DNA of 64,000 nt, taken from positions 4,949,796 to 5,013,795 of the forward strand of contig NC_063061.1 of the NCBI RefSeq assembly GCF_018812025.1, in the 5' to 3' direction. Source of the stretch: Megalobrama amblycephala (taxonomy: Eukaryota > Chordata > Actinopteri > Cypriniformes > Xenocyprididae). This document shows positions 12,404 to 24,105 of the stretch, piece after piece; the first letter of the stretch is position 1, and each line of letters begins with the position of its first letter. A program made the translations under genes and the position numbers. Below the pieces are notes generated by a model. It ran no database searches and was not told the DNA's origin. It saw nothing but the letters and a program-made list of their open reading frames with translations.

Positions 12404-14779
12404 CTGTGAAGAGACAGAAGGGAGTTTTAGACAACATTGTCTGAGCTAACGTGATGCAGCAAACACAGAAACATATTTTAATTCTAAACGATTTTTTGAT
12501 GCTCCAATCCTAATCCTTGCAGCCTTACAAAGTAAAAAAAACAGCAACTGATCGCTATATTTTTTCTCCATAACAGAGTTCTTTCAAAAGACACATTAGT
12601 TAAATCTATCAAATACTTTGACTAAGTTCAGTGTCCTGTTAAATATATTAGAAGTCAGTCATGGGAACACACATAACACTGGCTCTCATTCACTAACCGC
12701 CAATAAACACATATTTGTGGGTAAAATCTATGTACAAAAGTTTTCACACAAAAATCATGATTCAGCAATAGATTCACTTTGAAATTAGTTACTTTTGCTT
12801 AATGTAATCATGGATGGCTACTATATGTTACACTAGAACGCAAGCATGCAGTGTTTTCCCATGGAATTGGGCTACTTTAACACTGATGCTGCGGGTTGTT
12901 TTTCATGTCTGCGTGTTGAAGCGACCCCAAATAACATGATATTTAGCCCCTGGAATGCAAATTTTACCAGGGGAACTCCACCAAAAATGCGGATTTCAAC
13001 CCCCGGAATGTGATTTTTACCGGGTTTAGAAATCACACTTTTAAAATTGGGCTTTCTCATGCAGTATATCCAGATTTTTCCACTATACACTCTAAGAAAT
13101 ACGTTTTGTTTTTTTTTACCCAAAATGTTGAGTCATTTTTACTGGGTTAATTTCATTATTTTGTTCAAGGTGTTGGATATTTTTCGCCAATTTTCAACCA
13201 GCTTGTATTGTTACAATGTCAGTAGTATATGTAAATGAACAATGTTTACTCATTATCTGTGTTACCTGGACCGAGAAATTCATGTTTATTTGTCAGCAAA
13301 AGTTTTGACATCTCCTAAGCTTTTGTGAAATGATTATACTTCCGCATTTTTGTATCCCTGTCCAAGAACAGGCGGATTGACAGAGGGTTATTAACAAAAC
13401 AGTTATTGTAAGATATAGGTTTATCACATTGCTAATGTGCATCGCTTCACGATGAACTAGGAGAACTGCAGTTTCTTTCAGATATTCTCCTCCATTTGGC
13501 CTAAAACATTGTTCGTGGTCATCCTGTTTGAGATGTTGACTACAGACACAGAAGCAGTCTCCATATTTATGATTCTTTGCAGCCTTTAACCGCTGCCTAC
13601 AACGCGCTGGAATCTGAAAACTCACTCCTGTTAAATGTTTACTCAAATAACACAAGTCAACACCATTATGACTAAAAGTTTGCTAAGAAGTATTTCCTAC
13701 TAAAGCAAGGCAGTATTTGACTCTGCTAAGCATATCCGTAACAGACTGGTGGGTGTCCTTGGATGGCAACATGCCCAGTGCATTATGGGTGTTGAAGTTT
13801 TCCTAACTATTTGGCAAAAGGAAAGACAACAGCCTTTTTTGTCTGTTTTCTTTAGTCAGGTAGCACCGATTTCAACATTTTTTTTCACCTTTCTACTCTA
13901 TAGGCAGCCAAGTTTTATTGAAAGCCCATTTTGCCAACGGTGAAGTACCCTTTTAACTGCTGAATCAATCTTACTGACAATACAAATGATGCTCCCCTTC
14001 ACTGCTGAGCATAACTGGATCAGTCTGTATTTTGTCCTGAGAGAAAATGTCTTGAGGGGAATTTTCCTGAATTGAATTAAGGTTTGTATTCAATTGTGTA
14101 TTGAATTATTCACATACAAACAGTAAAACATCTAGTCTTACATCATATCTTTTATTTCGTTTACATGTACTGCAGTGAATGTCTGCTTGAACGCTAGCCT
14201 TCTACAAAAGCCCTCAAATGAAAGGTGAAGACAGGGCTGTGACACAACTGTCCGGATTGAAGCAGACTCAAACAGAAGTTAAACCCAAATGCAGGTTAAT
14301 TTGTGCACAGGTGAGTCTACAGATGTACACCATACACAGGATGATGATGAAATGCTGATAACATGATCATTCTTCTTTAGATAACAACATTTCATTAGTG
14401 GGAAGCAACCCATTCTGCTCCCCACACAACATGCTTCACTGTGGTAGAGATGCAAAGTTCTGTCATGAAACTCTAGATGGCACAGGCTGATAGGTCCTTA
14501 ACTCAATCTGCTTGCAATCACATCATTCTCTATAGAGCACAGCTGATTGGTCCCTGCTGTATCAGTAGCCAATAAGCTTGCATGCTCAACCTTCAAATAC
14601 TTGGTCAGCATTTGCTGAAACAGTTGCAATGTTGCATTTTTTTTTAGAAACCCTCCACCTTCCCCAGCTCCACCTGTATAGATCTGCTATGGGTAATTCA
14701 TGCATGCTACATTGTACAGCAGCAGCATGTCTTACTTGCTCACCGCAGCGTGTCGTGAAAGTATTGGCAGTAGCAATTG
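12404..14779. other. proximal part of presumed wasf3 first intron
   Basis: No exon found. A repeat beginning ACACTCTAAGAAAT near 13086 resembles the ends of common fish MITEs, and 12880-13060 has an internally repeated CCCCTGGAATG motif. Nothing else can be assigned. Confidence 0.4.
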
Positions 14780-15034
14780 GCAGTTGCTCTACAGCAGCAG
14801 CAGCAATAACCAACAGCAGCAGCAATAACAACAGCAGCATTAGAAATAAACAACAGCAGCAATAACAGCAGCAGCAGCAAGAGCAGCAGAAGCAGCAATA
14901 ACCAACAGCAGTAGTAATAACTAGCAGCAGCAGCAATAACAGCAGCAGCATCACCATAACCAACAGCAACAGCAGCAGCAGCAGCAGTAATAACCAACAG
15001 CAGCAACAAGAGCAGCAGCAATAACAGCAGCAGG
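14780..15034. repeat. CAG/CAA-rich satellite-like array, short block
   Basis: About 250 bp built from CAGCAGCAATAAC-type units with AACAAC and AACCAACAG variants. On the wasf3 sense (minus) strand this reads CTG/TTG. The block ends exactly where the 15035-16260 element begins. Confidence 0.9.
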
Positions 15035-16260
15035 AGGGCTATGCGATATGGACAAAAAAACCTATCACGATGTCTTTGATCAATATTGTGATTTTGATTT
15101 TAATCTTTACATTCATAAATGCATTCACTGTGAATTTGAAACATATTTCCAAAGGAAACTAATTAGAGCTTTATCAAAAAGCTGTAACATGTCTCTAGAA
15201 CAGACATAAGGCAAAATAATCAATAAGTAAAGGTGTAACAAAATGTCTCTAGAACAGACATATGGCAAAACAAATATTAATGTGGGTAATCAAACCATAA
15301 AAACAATAAAAACAATAACAGCAACAACAACAAAACTACCCAGACTAAAGTCTCTCAAATAACTAAAATTAGAACAGTGGCAGAAACTAGCTGCTTTAAA
15401 TTTAAATTAAGTTTTTTTTTTTGCTAAGAAAACCAGCATGTCCACCATTTCTGGTTTCAAGCATGAACGCTGGCATAAGCAGACTATGACTATAAATAAT
15501 TAGAAAGGTCTAAGGATTTATTATAAAATATTTTATTATTATGACAAAAAATCTGTGATAATAATTATTATACGTCATTTCCCTCAAAGTTCTTTAGAGA
15601 GAAGAATTATTTTTCCTATTTTTACCCAGAATAGGATTGAGTGAGTTTTACTTTACTTGGCGCTATACATGTCTGTTTCATACTGGATGCTGGAGGGCGC
15701 CCTTGAGCAGATACTCCAAATATGTCTCGTAGAAGTACTGCAGTATAACGCACGTCGTTCCAGGAAATCGCCTATGGACATCATACTATTGCTGAATAAA
15801 AATAAGATAGAAACGCTTTGATTGATTAAACAATATAATAAACAGATGACTGCAACAATACATGGTTTATCTGTGTTCTTCAAGTCTTCTCAGGTATTTC
15901 ATAATAATAAAGTGTATTTATAATGAAATGTTTATCAAAATGCTATTTCAAACACTCGACTGACGTTATGAAGTGAGTTTGGAGTAAAAACACGTCATTA
16001 AATGTTGTCTTTTGTTGGATAAGAAGTTCATAAACGCTTCTCATGTTTGGAAAGTCTGTATGTTTGATGTGGGTTGCTTTTTCAAATGCAGTGCTTTCAG
16101 ATGGAGTGTCATTTACTACTGATTACAGAGCAGCTCTTCACTCACTCGCTGTGCAAATATTTATATAATTAAAAATGGGGAAAAATTGCAGCCTTAGCGA
16201 TGTCATAATCACACTAAGCCAAATCAGGATTTTGATTCGATTTCGATTAATCGCTCAGCC
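15035..16260. mobile_element. interspersed element inserted in the CAG array (hAT-like ends)
   Basis: The left end AGGGCTATGCGATATGG and the right end TTAATCGCTCAGCCCT are imperfect inverted repeats. The same CAGCAGCAATAAC array lies on both sides, so an insertion into the array is the simplest reading. I could not define an exact 8-bp target duplication because the flanks are themselves repetitive. No transposase reading frame is present. Confidence 0.6.
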
Positions 16261-16261
16261 C

Positions 16262-16873
16262 TAAGCAGCAGCAGCAATAACAGCAGCAGTAGCAATAACA
16301 GAAGCAGCAATAAGAGAAGCAGCAGCAGCAGCAATAACAGCAGCAGCAATAACCAACAGGAGCAGCAATAACAGCAGCAGTAGCAATAGCAGCAGCAATA
16401 ACAGCAGCAGCAATAACCAACAGCAGCAGGAATAGCAGCAATGACAGCAGCAGTAGCAATAGCAGCAGCAGCAGCAATAACAGCAGCAGCAGCAATAACC
16501 AACAGCAGCAGCAATAACCAACAGCAGCAGTAGCAATAGCAGCAGCAGCAATAACAGCAGCAGCAGCAATAAGAGCAGCAGTAGCAGCAGCAGCAATAAC
16601 AGCAGCAGTAGCAATAGCAGCAGCAGCAATAACAGCAGCAGCAATAACCAACAGCAGCAGTAGCAATAGCAGCAGCAGCAATAACAGCAGCAGCAATAAC
16701 AGCAGCAGTAGCAATAGCAGCAGCAGCAATAACAGCAGCAGCAATAACAACAACAGCAGTAGCAATGACAGCAGCAGTAGCAATAGCAGCAGCAGCAATA
16801 ACAGCAGCAGCAATAACCAACAGCAGCAGCAATAGCAGCAGCAATAACCAACAGCAGCAGCAGCAGCAGCAAT

Positions 16874-16911
<38 letters not shown>

Positions 16912-18290
16912 TAACAGCAGCAGCAGCAGCAGCAGCAGCAATAAGAGCAGCAGCAATAACAGCAGCAGCAGCAATAAGAGCAGCAGCAATAACAGCAGCA
17001 GCAGCAATAACAGCAGCAGCAATAACAACAGCAGCAGTAGCAATAACAGCAGCAGTAGCAATAGCAGCAGCAGCAATAAGAGCAGCAGGAGCAGCAATAA
17101 CAGCAGCAGCAGCAATAGCAGCAGCAGCAGCAGCAATAACAGCAGCAGTAGCAATAGCAGCAGCAATAATAACAGCAGCAGCAATAACAACAGCAGCAGT
17201 AGCAATTACAGCAGCAGCAGCAATAACAACAGCAGCAGTAGCAATAGCAGCAGCAGCAATAACAACAGCAGTAGTAGCAATAACAGCAGCAGCAGTAGCA
17301 ATAGCAGCAGCAATAACAGCAGCAGCAATAACAGCAGCAGCAATAACCAACAGCAGCAGCAATAGCAGCAGCAATAACCAACAGCAGCAGCAGCAGCAAT
17401 AACAGCAGCAGCAGCAGCAGCAGCAATAAGAGCAGCAGCAATAACAGCAGCAGCAGCAATAAGAGCAGCAGCAATAACAGCAGCAGCAGCAATAGCAGCA
17501 GCAGCAATAACAGCAGCAGCAATAACAACAGCAGCAGTAGCAATAACAGCAGCAGTAGCAATAGCAGCAGCAGCAATAAGAGCAGCAGCAGGAGCAGCAG
17601 CAATAACAGCAGCAGCAGCAATAGCAGCAGCAGCAGCAGCAATAACAGCAGCAGTAGCAATAGCAGCAGCAATAATAACAGCAGCAGCAATAACAACAGC
17701 AGCAGTAGCAATTACAGCAGCAGCAGCAGCAATAACAACAGCAGCAGTAGCAATAGCAGCAGCAGCAATAACAACAGCAGTAGTAGCAATAACAGCAGCA
17801 GCAGTAGCAATAGCAGCAGCAGCAATAACAGCAGCAGCAATAACCAACGGCAGCAGCAGCAATAACAACAGCAGTAGTAGCAATAGCAGCAGCAATAACA
17901 GCAGCAGCAATAAGAGCAGCAGTAGCAATAGCAGCAGCAGCAGCAATAACAGCAGCAGCAATAACCAACAGCAGCAGCAGCAATAACAACAGCAGCAGTA
18001 GCAATAGCAGCAGCAATAACAGCAGCAGCAATAAGAGCAGCAGTAGCAATAGCAGCAGCAGCAATAACAGCAGCAGCAATAACCAACGGCAGCAGCAGCA
18101 ATAACAACAGCAGCAGTAGCAGCAATAGCAGCAGCAATAACAGCAGCAGCAATAAGAGCAGCAGTAGCAATAGCAGCAGCAGCAATAACAGCAGCAGCAA
18201 TAACCAACAGCAGCAGCAGCAATCATCATCATCCGCAGCAGCAATAACAACAGCAGCAGCAATAATCATCATCAGCAGCAGCGTAGCAGA
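16262..18290. repeat. large interrupted CAG/CAA satellite-like array (about 2 kb)
   Basis: Two kilobases of CAGCAGCAG runs punctuated by AATAAC, AATAACCAAC, AATAAGAG and AGTAGCAAT. Higher-order structure is visible. A block containing the rare AGCAATTACAG variant at about 17201 recurs about 506 bp later at about 17707. Near the right end, a unit beginning at AATAACCAAC recurs at about 17842, 17960 and 18081 (period about 120 bp). The run ends in CATCATCATC variants. Frames on the minus strand give only poly-Leu/Ala/Cys and are not genes. Confidence 0.95.
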
Positions 18291-19884
18291 TATATTCCGC
18301 CAAGACCAAACAAATCAACGCTGTCAAATCCATTACCATGCCAAACACTCAGAGACTTGTCATGACAGAAATGCATTTATTACTATATTTCTCGGCAGAT
18401 TTTTAAAGACACCGCTGTGTAGCATCACCATGCAACTCATGTTTCATTGTGATTCATCACTCCACACACACAACTTCCCTTATTCTACCAAAAACTTCAT
18501 TCTGTCTTTGATGTTTTTCTGAGACAACAAGGGCTGAGACAACAAGTAGCGCATTTGCTAAAATTTACCTAATCATTTTAGATATAAATGTAAGTGTGTG
18601 GGCAAGAAGAAAGTCATTTTTTCACCTTTCTACGTAATTGAGTGTCCAAAGTGTTAAAGGACATCAAAGTATGAAGGTGGCATATATACACTACATATAC
18701 ATCAAAAACAAAAATGACCCCGGAAAAATAAGTAATAAGTACGTAAGTAATATTTTTTTTAGCAAATAATTCCTTTTTTTTTTTTTATATATTAGCAATA
18801 CATTTTGCCACTTTATGTCTTATGGGTTTACTCAGTCAGACAATTTGCCTTGAAGCCTATGGCCATTTCCATGACAACCAACCAAGGCCCCTCTCATGCT
18901 CCATTGAGTACTAGAGCTTCTAGTCTGTTAGTCAGAGACAATCTCTTTGTAATGCTACTCTAAACACATACTCTGTTTCAGGCACAGCTTTCCTCTGTTT
19001 TGCTATTTCCTAAAAATAAATAAAAGAATTGTATTTTTTTTTTAAATAGGTCACAATCCTCCCTGAGGCTGTGAACTCCTTTTGCAGCTGTTATAATGAT
19101 GTTAATTTGGCATAGTGAAATATACAAATGCACATAAACATCCTCAAGGGGGAACCTCAATCTGTGGTGCACATGACGCTGTAAACTCATTCACTGAAGC
19201 ACATTCGAACGAAACAAACACGTATTTATTTTAGCTGTGTGAGTAGCCTAGCAACTAGGCCTGATGATCAGTGTCATGACAAATCGGGTCCTCCCTCGAA
19301 ATCGGGTCTTCCCAAACTATCAGTTAATGTTTATCCTAAGTATATATGAATGATATTAATTTAAAATATGCATAGCTTACTATATAATGCGTAAGAAAAC
19401 AAATTAGTGCATAATAAAACCAACTGAACCTAATTTGTCACTACATCGGCATGTTTGCTCCTGCTTATATGCTAACCGAGAACTCTCCTCAAAGATGAAC
19501 TTGCATTTGGTATTGGAACAATTATCAGTCTAGAATTATGTCATAAATTATGTCACCCATCACAATCTTGATTCAAACACCCACACAATCCTTTTCTTAA
19601 ATGACAGCGATTTGCCTGTCTATTAAACCTTTAACAAAATCACATAGGAACATTCAAATCTACATTGGCACTGCAGCTGATGAGAGAGGAGCTGTCATGT
19701 ATAGATGAAACGGCTTCACAAACAGTTTTTTCAACCACACAGTATTATTATTTCTGTCTTACAGTAATTCAAATTATCACAGAAGTAGGCTACTGAGATA
19801 AAAGTTTATAGTTCACATATAAACACTATAACACTTTATCCAGAATAGTGCAGCTCTAGAACTACCTATTTCTCTGCTTATTCA
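18291..19884. other. non-coding stretch in presumed wasf3 first intron
   Basis: No exon or clear element is recognised. Confidence 0.45.
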
Positions 19885-20957
19885 CCGATCAGGCATAACA
19901 TTATGAGCACTGACAGCTGAAGTGAATAACACTGATCATCTCTTCATCATGGCACCTGTTAGTGGGTGGATATATTAGGCAGAAAGTAAACATTTTGTCC
20001 TCAAAGTTGATTTTAGAAGCAGGAAAAATGGGCAAGCGTAAGGATTTGAGTGAGTTTGACAAGGACCAAATTGTGATGGCTAGACGACTGGGTCAGAGCA
20101 TCTCCAAAACTGCAGCTCTTGTGGGTGTTCCCGGTCTGCAGTGGTCAGTATCTATCAAAAGTGCTCCAAGGAAGGAACAGTGGTGAACCGGCGACAGGGT
20201 CATGGGTGGCCAAGGCTCATTGATGCATGTGGGGAGCGAAGGCTGGCCCGTGTGGTCCGATCCAACAGACGAGCTACTGTAGCTCAAACTGCTCAAAAAG
20301 TTAATGCTGGTTCTGATAGAAAGGTGTCAGAATACACAGTGCATCTCAGTTTATTGCGTATGGAGCTACATAGCTGCAGACCAGTCAGGGTGCCCATGCT
20401 GACCCCTGTCCACCGCCGAAGGAGCCAATCACATGCCCAATAGTGGGCATGTGAGCATAAGAACTGGACCATGGAGCAATGGAAGAAGATGGTCTGGACT
20501 GATGAATCACGTTTTCTTTTACATCTCGTGAATGGCCGGGTGCGTGTGTGTCGCTTACCTGGGGAACACATGGCACCAGGATGCACTTTGGGAAGAAGGC
20601 GAGCCGGCGGAAGGCAGTGTGATGCTTTGAGCAATGTTCTGCTGGGAAACCTTGGGTCCTGCCATCCATATGGATGTTACTTTGACACGTACCACCTACC
20701 TAAGCATTGTTGAGACCATGTACACCCTTTCATGGAAACGGTATTCCCTGGTGGCTGTGGCCTCTTTCAGCAGGATAATGCTCCTGCCACAAAGCAAAAA
20801 TAGTTCAGGAATAGTTTGAGGAGCACAACAACGAGTGTGAGGTTGACTTGGCCTCCAAATTCCCCAGATCTCAATCCAATCGAGCATCTGTGGGATGTGC
20901 TGAACAAACAAGTCTGATCCATGGAGGCTCCACCTCACAACTTGCAGGACTTAAAAT
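19885..20957 (+). mobile_element. Tc1-like transposon remnant (CACCGATCAGGC family), 3' truncated
   Basis: The left terminal repeat CACCGATCAGGCATAACATT begins near 19887. The transposase starts at 20029 ([20 protein letters not shown]), runs through a frameshift near 20130, and keeps the first catalytic motif (WTDESRF, about 20495). The [11 protein letters not shown] and [12 protein letters not shown] segments read in other frames further on. The right end is missing beyond about 20957. Three more copies of this family are in the window. Confidence 0.9.
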
Positions 20958-21840
20958 TTTTTACCAGTATTTAGCGTCGTCCACTTGTGATACGATCGAC
21001 CAAAACGCAGGTGGAAACAGGGCCTCTGTTTTATCCAACCTTGCTACAAAAATAATCAAGTCTGACAGATACCAGATCTCCAGTTATATAACAATCTTCA
21101 GGATCATGTTTCATCATTCCAGGGCATTTACAAGAATGAGGTTTTAATTAGCACATCATAAAATCCTATTAGGTAAATGATCTGGTACGTCATTCAAGGT
21201 TTCAAGGTTTATATAAAATGTCACATTCATACACAGTAATGTGAGGTAGATAAATGTTTTGTTTTAGTTCCTCATCCCAAAGTGCATCAACAAACAAAAC
21301 CAGAAAAGAATTATAGATGCATAATAATAAATATAAAAAAGATTATATAGTGGATTTTTGTGTTGCATTACGTATCTTATCCCATATCATATCAGTCTTC
21401 TAGTATGTGAAATAAAACAGGATTTGCTACTTGAAACAGACCGAGCCATAAGAAACAACGTTATTTCTCTGCACAGCTGAATTATCTCTCACTCCTGAGT
21501 GTAAATACGCAGCCTGCCTCTATAGTCTTCATGAGAGGAAACCATAGCAACGCCTCAACTATGCTGGTGGCAAGACACATTTACGTAATCTGTTCCCAGC
21601 GCTTCACCCTGGAGCGTGAATCAAACCCAGCATTCCCGTTTCAGATCTGTGGGAACAGGGTTTTAGGCTAAGCTCAGGATATACTGGCTCTGTAATGAAG
21701 GGATATTCTAGAAAAGAATGCTCAAGATACCAATAAAAAGACAATTTCTCATGAAATTCTTCTCATTTGTGGCTTTTTTTTTAACACAGAGACATCTTAG
21801 ACCAAGTTTAGAACAAATGACAACTCCACGCGCTACGAGA
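20958..21840. other. non-coding stretch
   Basis: No gene or element recognised. Confidence 0.4.
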
Positions 21841-21860
21841 CTCTCCGTGGCTGATTACCA

Positions 21861-21899
21861 TGACGTCACTCGTCCATAACGCTGTGTCGCATGACGTCA
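21861..21899. promoter_or_regulatory. pair of consensus CRE palindromes
   Basis: Two exact TGACGTCA octamers occur at 21861-21868 and 21892-21899, 31 bp apart start to start. This is the consensus site for CREB/ATF factors. They lie about 230 bp downstream (in the gene's direction) of the candidate wasf3 first-exon donor, in CpG-bearing sequence. Binding and target gene are inferred. Confidence 0.5.
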
Positions 21900-22129
21900 T
21901 CCCTCCAGAACACCGTGCTGGCATGCGATATGATAACAGGTGTGTTTCGGCCATGGGAAAATGAATGAAATGGTAGCAGACAGTCATTATTATGATGGTG
22001 ATGTATGTATTATCGTTCTGTCAGCATATTCTAAAGCCCATATTAGAGATGAGCCAGCACCGCTTCCTTCAAGTCATTATCACATGTGAAAACACAATCT
22101 TGAATTGCGCGTAATTGGCATTTACTTAC

Positions 22130-22335
22130 GGATAAGTGTAGTTGGGTAGGTCTTCTTTTACGCGGTCGTCGTTTTCGATGAGCTATTCGCGTTACATGGC
22201 GTTCATAAGCGGTGCCATCACGTTGTAGATGTGTTGTGGTGCGACGAACGGCGGAGGTGGTGCTGAGCCTGAAATGCACGCGCGCGTTGCCTGGGAAGCG
22301 TCGCTAGTCGCTCTACGCTGCAGCGGCGATTCCAC
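22130..22335 (-). promoter_or_regulatory. wasf3: candidate CpG-rich wasf3 promoter and 5'-UTR exon
   Basis: This is the most CpG-dense stretch upstream of wasf3, with many CG dinucleotides (GCGCGCGTG, CGACGACC). On the minus strand it ends in a strong donor, TTATCC|GTAAGTAA, at 22130. The first coding exon at 12403 begins with an acceptor and a UTR leader, so an upstream non-coding exon must exist; this is the best candidate in the window. No transcript evidence is available to me. Confidence 0.45.
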
Positions 22336-23632
22336 TGCGCATGTGCGCGCGTGACCACCACCCTGACCGATACGTGTGTAATATATGTGAGGGAAACACT
22401 GACACGTAATGGATCAAATATTACTGAGGTGAAAAGCGGACATTAAGTGTAAGAATACAAATACAGTATTACGCGAGCTTCATTAATCCTAGTATTATCT
22501 CTCAATGTCTAGGAATTGTTCTTTATTTTATTTTAGTCTTCCTCTTTAACTGTTTGTATGGTTTGGGACAACGAGGATCCTCTTGTGGCCACCGTGGGAA
22601 AAACTTTGAGAGGGAGAGAGAGCTATTGTAACACTGAATGGGTTTTTCAACCCATGTTTCCTGAATAAATTACAACGCGACACTAAAACAAACAGAAATG
22701 CAAATAAAAAAGAGGAGAGAGAAAGAGAGAGTTTCTTTTATTTATATGAAATTTATATACAAATATATTCATTCACTGTCAGCTGTCTCATGTAGTGTGA
22801 CCTGTTATACTTAATCTATTTCACTCATTTGTCACACTGGGTTACTACAAACATCAATACATTTTAAAAATCTCCACAAAATGAGAAAGGCACAAATACA
22901 TTAATTGCAGACTCGTTCTTTATCATTTATTACAAATGCAAACAGCTCCAATCAAGAAGGCAAAAACAGTCCAGGGATCAGGAGTGTCACTTGAAATGTC
23001 ATTATTGTAGTAAGCCATTACCATTGATTCAGAAAACAAGTGAATGTCACCACTTGGTGGCGCTCTCCCACTAAAAATTCTCTTTAATGCACAGTCTTTC
23101 ACTGAAGCCTACATGCTTGATATCAACTGATTAAAGAGAGTCCACGGGAATATCTGCGCATTTAAAACAGGTTTTGTGATAAGGCTTGAAAAGGAGGCAC
23201 TGCAACAAGTGTGTTTGGAAAAGAGTGATCTACTTTAAAGTCACCATGAAATCAAAAAGGACAGATCTTTTATTTTTTTTAATGAAATATTGCAGTATTT
23301 ATTATAGAACCAAAAAAAAAAAAAAAAAAAATGTGCCGTAATCTTTAATTAAAATACCTTCCCCTGTATCTTGAGGTGACATCTCTTCTCTCATGGCACG
23401 AGGGGCGGGGCCACCTGTCACTCACATGAGATCCACCAATAGCAAACCACAACAATCCAGTCATTCCCCAAAATCAAGCTCCACTTTTTCTTGTTCCAGA
23501 AGCCATTTCACTCGGTTGTACATCACAATAGAGAAGAAAATACTATCGCAACTTCCACATCATGTTGACGTTAAACATTAGTAAATGCAGTTAGTGTTCA
23601 CTTTGTTGATATATTGCAATAATTATTAGGGG
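22336..23632. other. non-coding stretch
   Basis: Short GA-rich and poly-A tracts (about 22607-22735 and 23312-23332). No gene seen. Confidence 0.4.
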
Positions 23633-24105
23633 TTCAAGCGCGTAGTGCTGAAACCTTATTGTAATTGTACAATTTTCCAAGGATCAGCATTCTGTCCTAA
23701 AAGTGATTGGGCAGATCAAACCATATTGTAGAGACTATGAAGGCTGGTAGTACTCACACCGCCAACACTGTCACCAAAGCTCGCCCCGATCGGCCTGACG
23801 GGGGCGCTACAGCGGTGAGAGAAGTACGAAATAGCTTATAACTCCTAAACCGTTAGGCATAGGCAAAATATTCGGTTATTTTGGATTTTTGAAAAACCTA
23901 CTTTTGCGTACTAGTCCTAGGTTTTAGGCCGGATCGGAAACTAAACCAGTGCAGCGAGGTTCTCTGGAGTCTGATTGTCAATAATTATCAAAAAAAGTTG
24001 AAATTTCAACTCGCGGTCCCTAAGGGCCGCCTAAGCGTTTGAAGTTGGTGGAGCAACTTTTACTAAAATGCCTATAACTCGTGAATGGAATGAGATATTT
24101 TTACT
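23633..24105 (+). repeat. dispersed repeat, GGGGTTCAAGCG family, left part
   Basis: Starts GGGGTTCAAGCGCGTAGTGC and contains the diagnostic GGTCCCTAAGGGCCGCC. The same order of motifs recurs at 61433-62272. Here the repeat is cut at about 24105 by inserted sequence and resumes near 26590. There is no protein-coding content. Confidence 0.8.

Noticed and set aside
16224..18272. Very long minus-strand open frames of poly-Leu, poly-Ala and poly-Cys.
   Set aside because: They are translations of the CAG-rich array in three frames. No start context, splice pattern or non-repetitive sequence supports a gene.
16262..18290. CRISPR-like repeat-spacer structure.
   Set aside because: There are no constant spacers or unique intervals, and the array is simple-sequence DNA in a vertebrate.
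22043..22279. Arg-rich 78-codon open frame on the minus strand.
   Set aside because: CpG-rich sequence gives arginine codons by chance. It fits better as a 5'-UTR exon ending at the 22130 donor.
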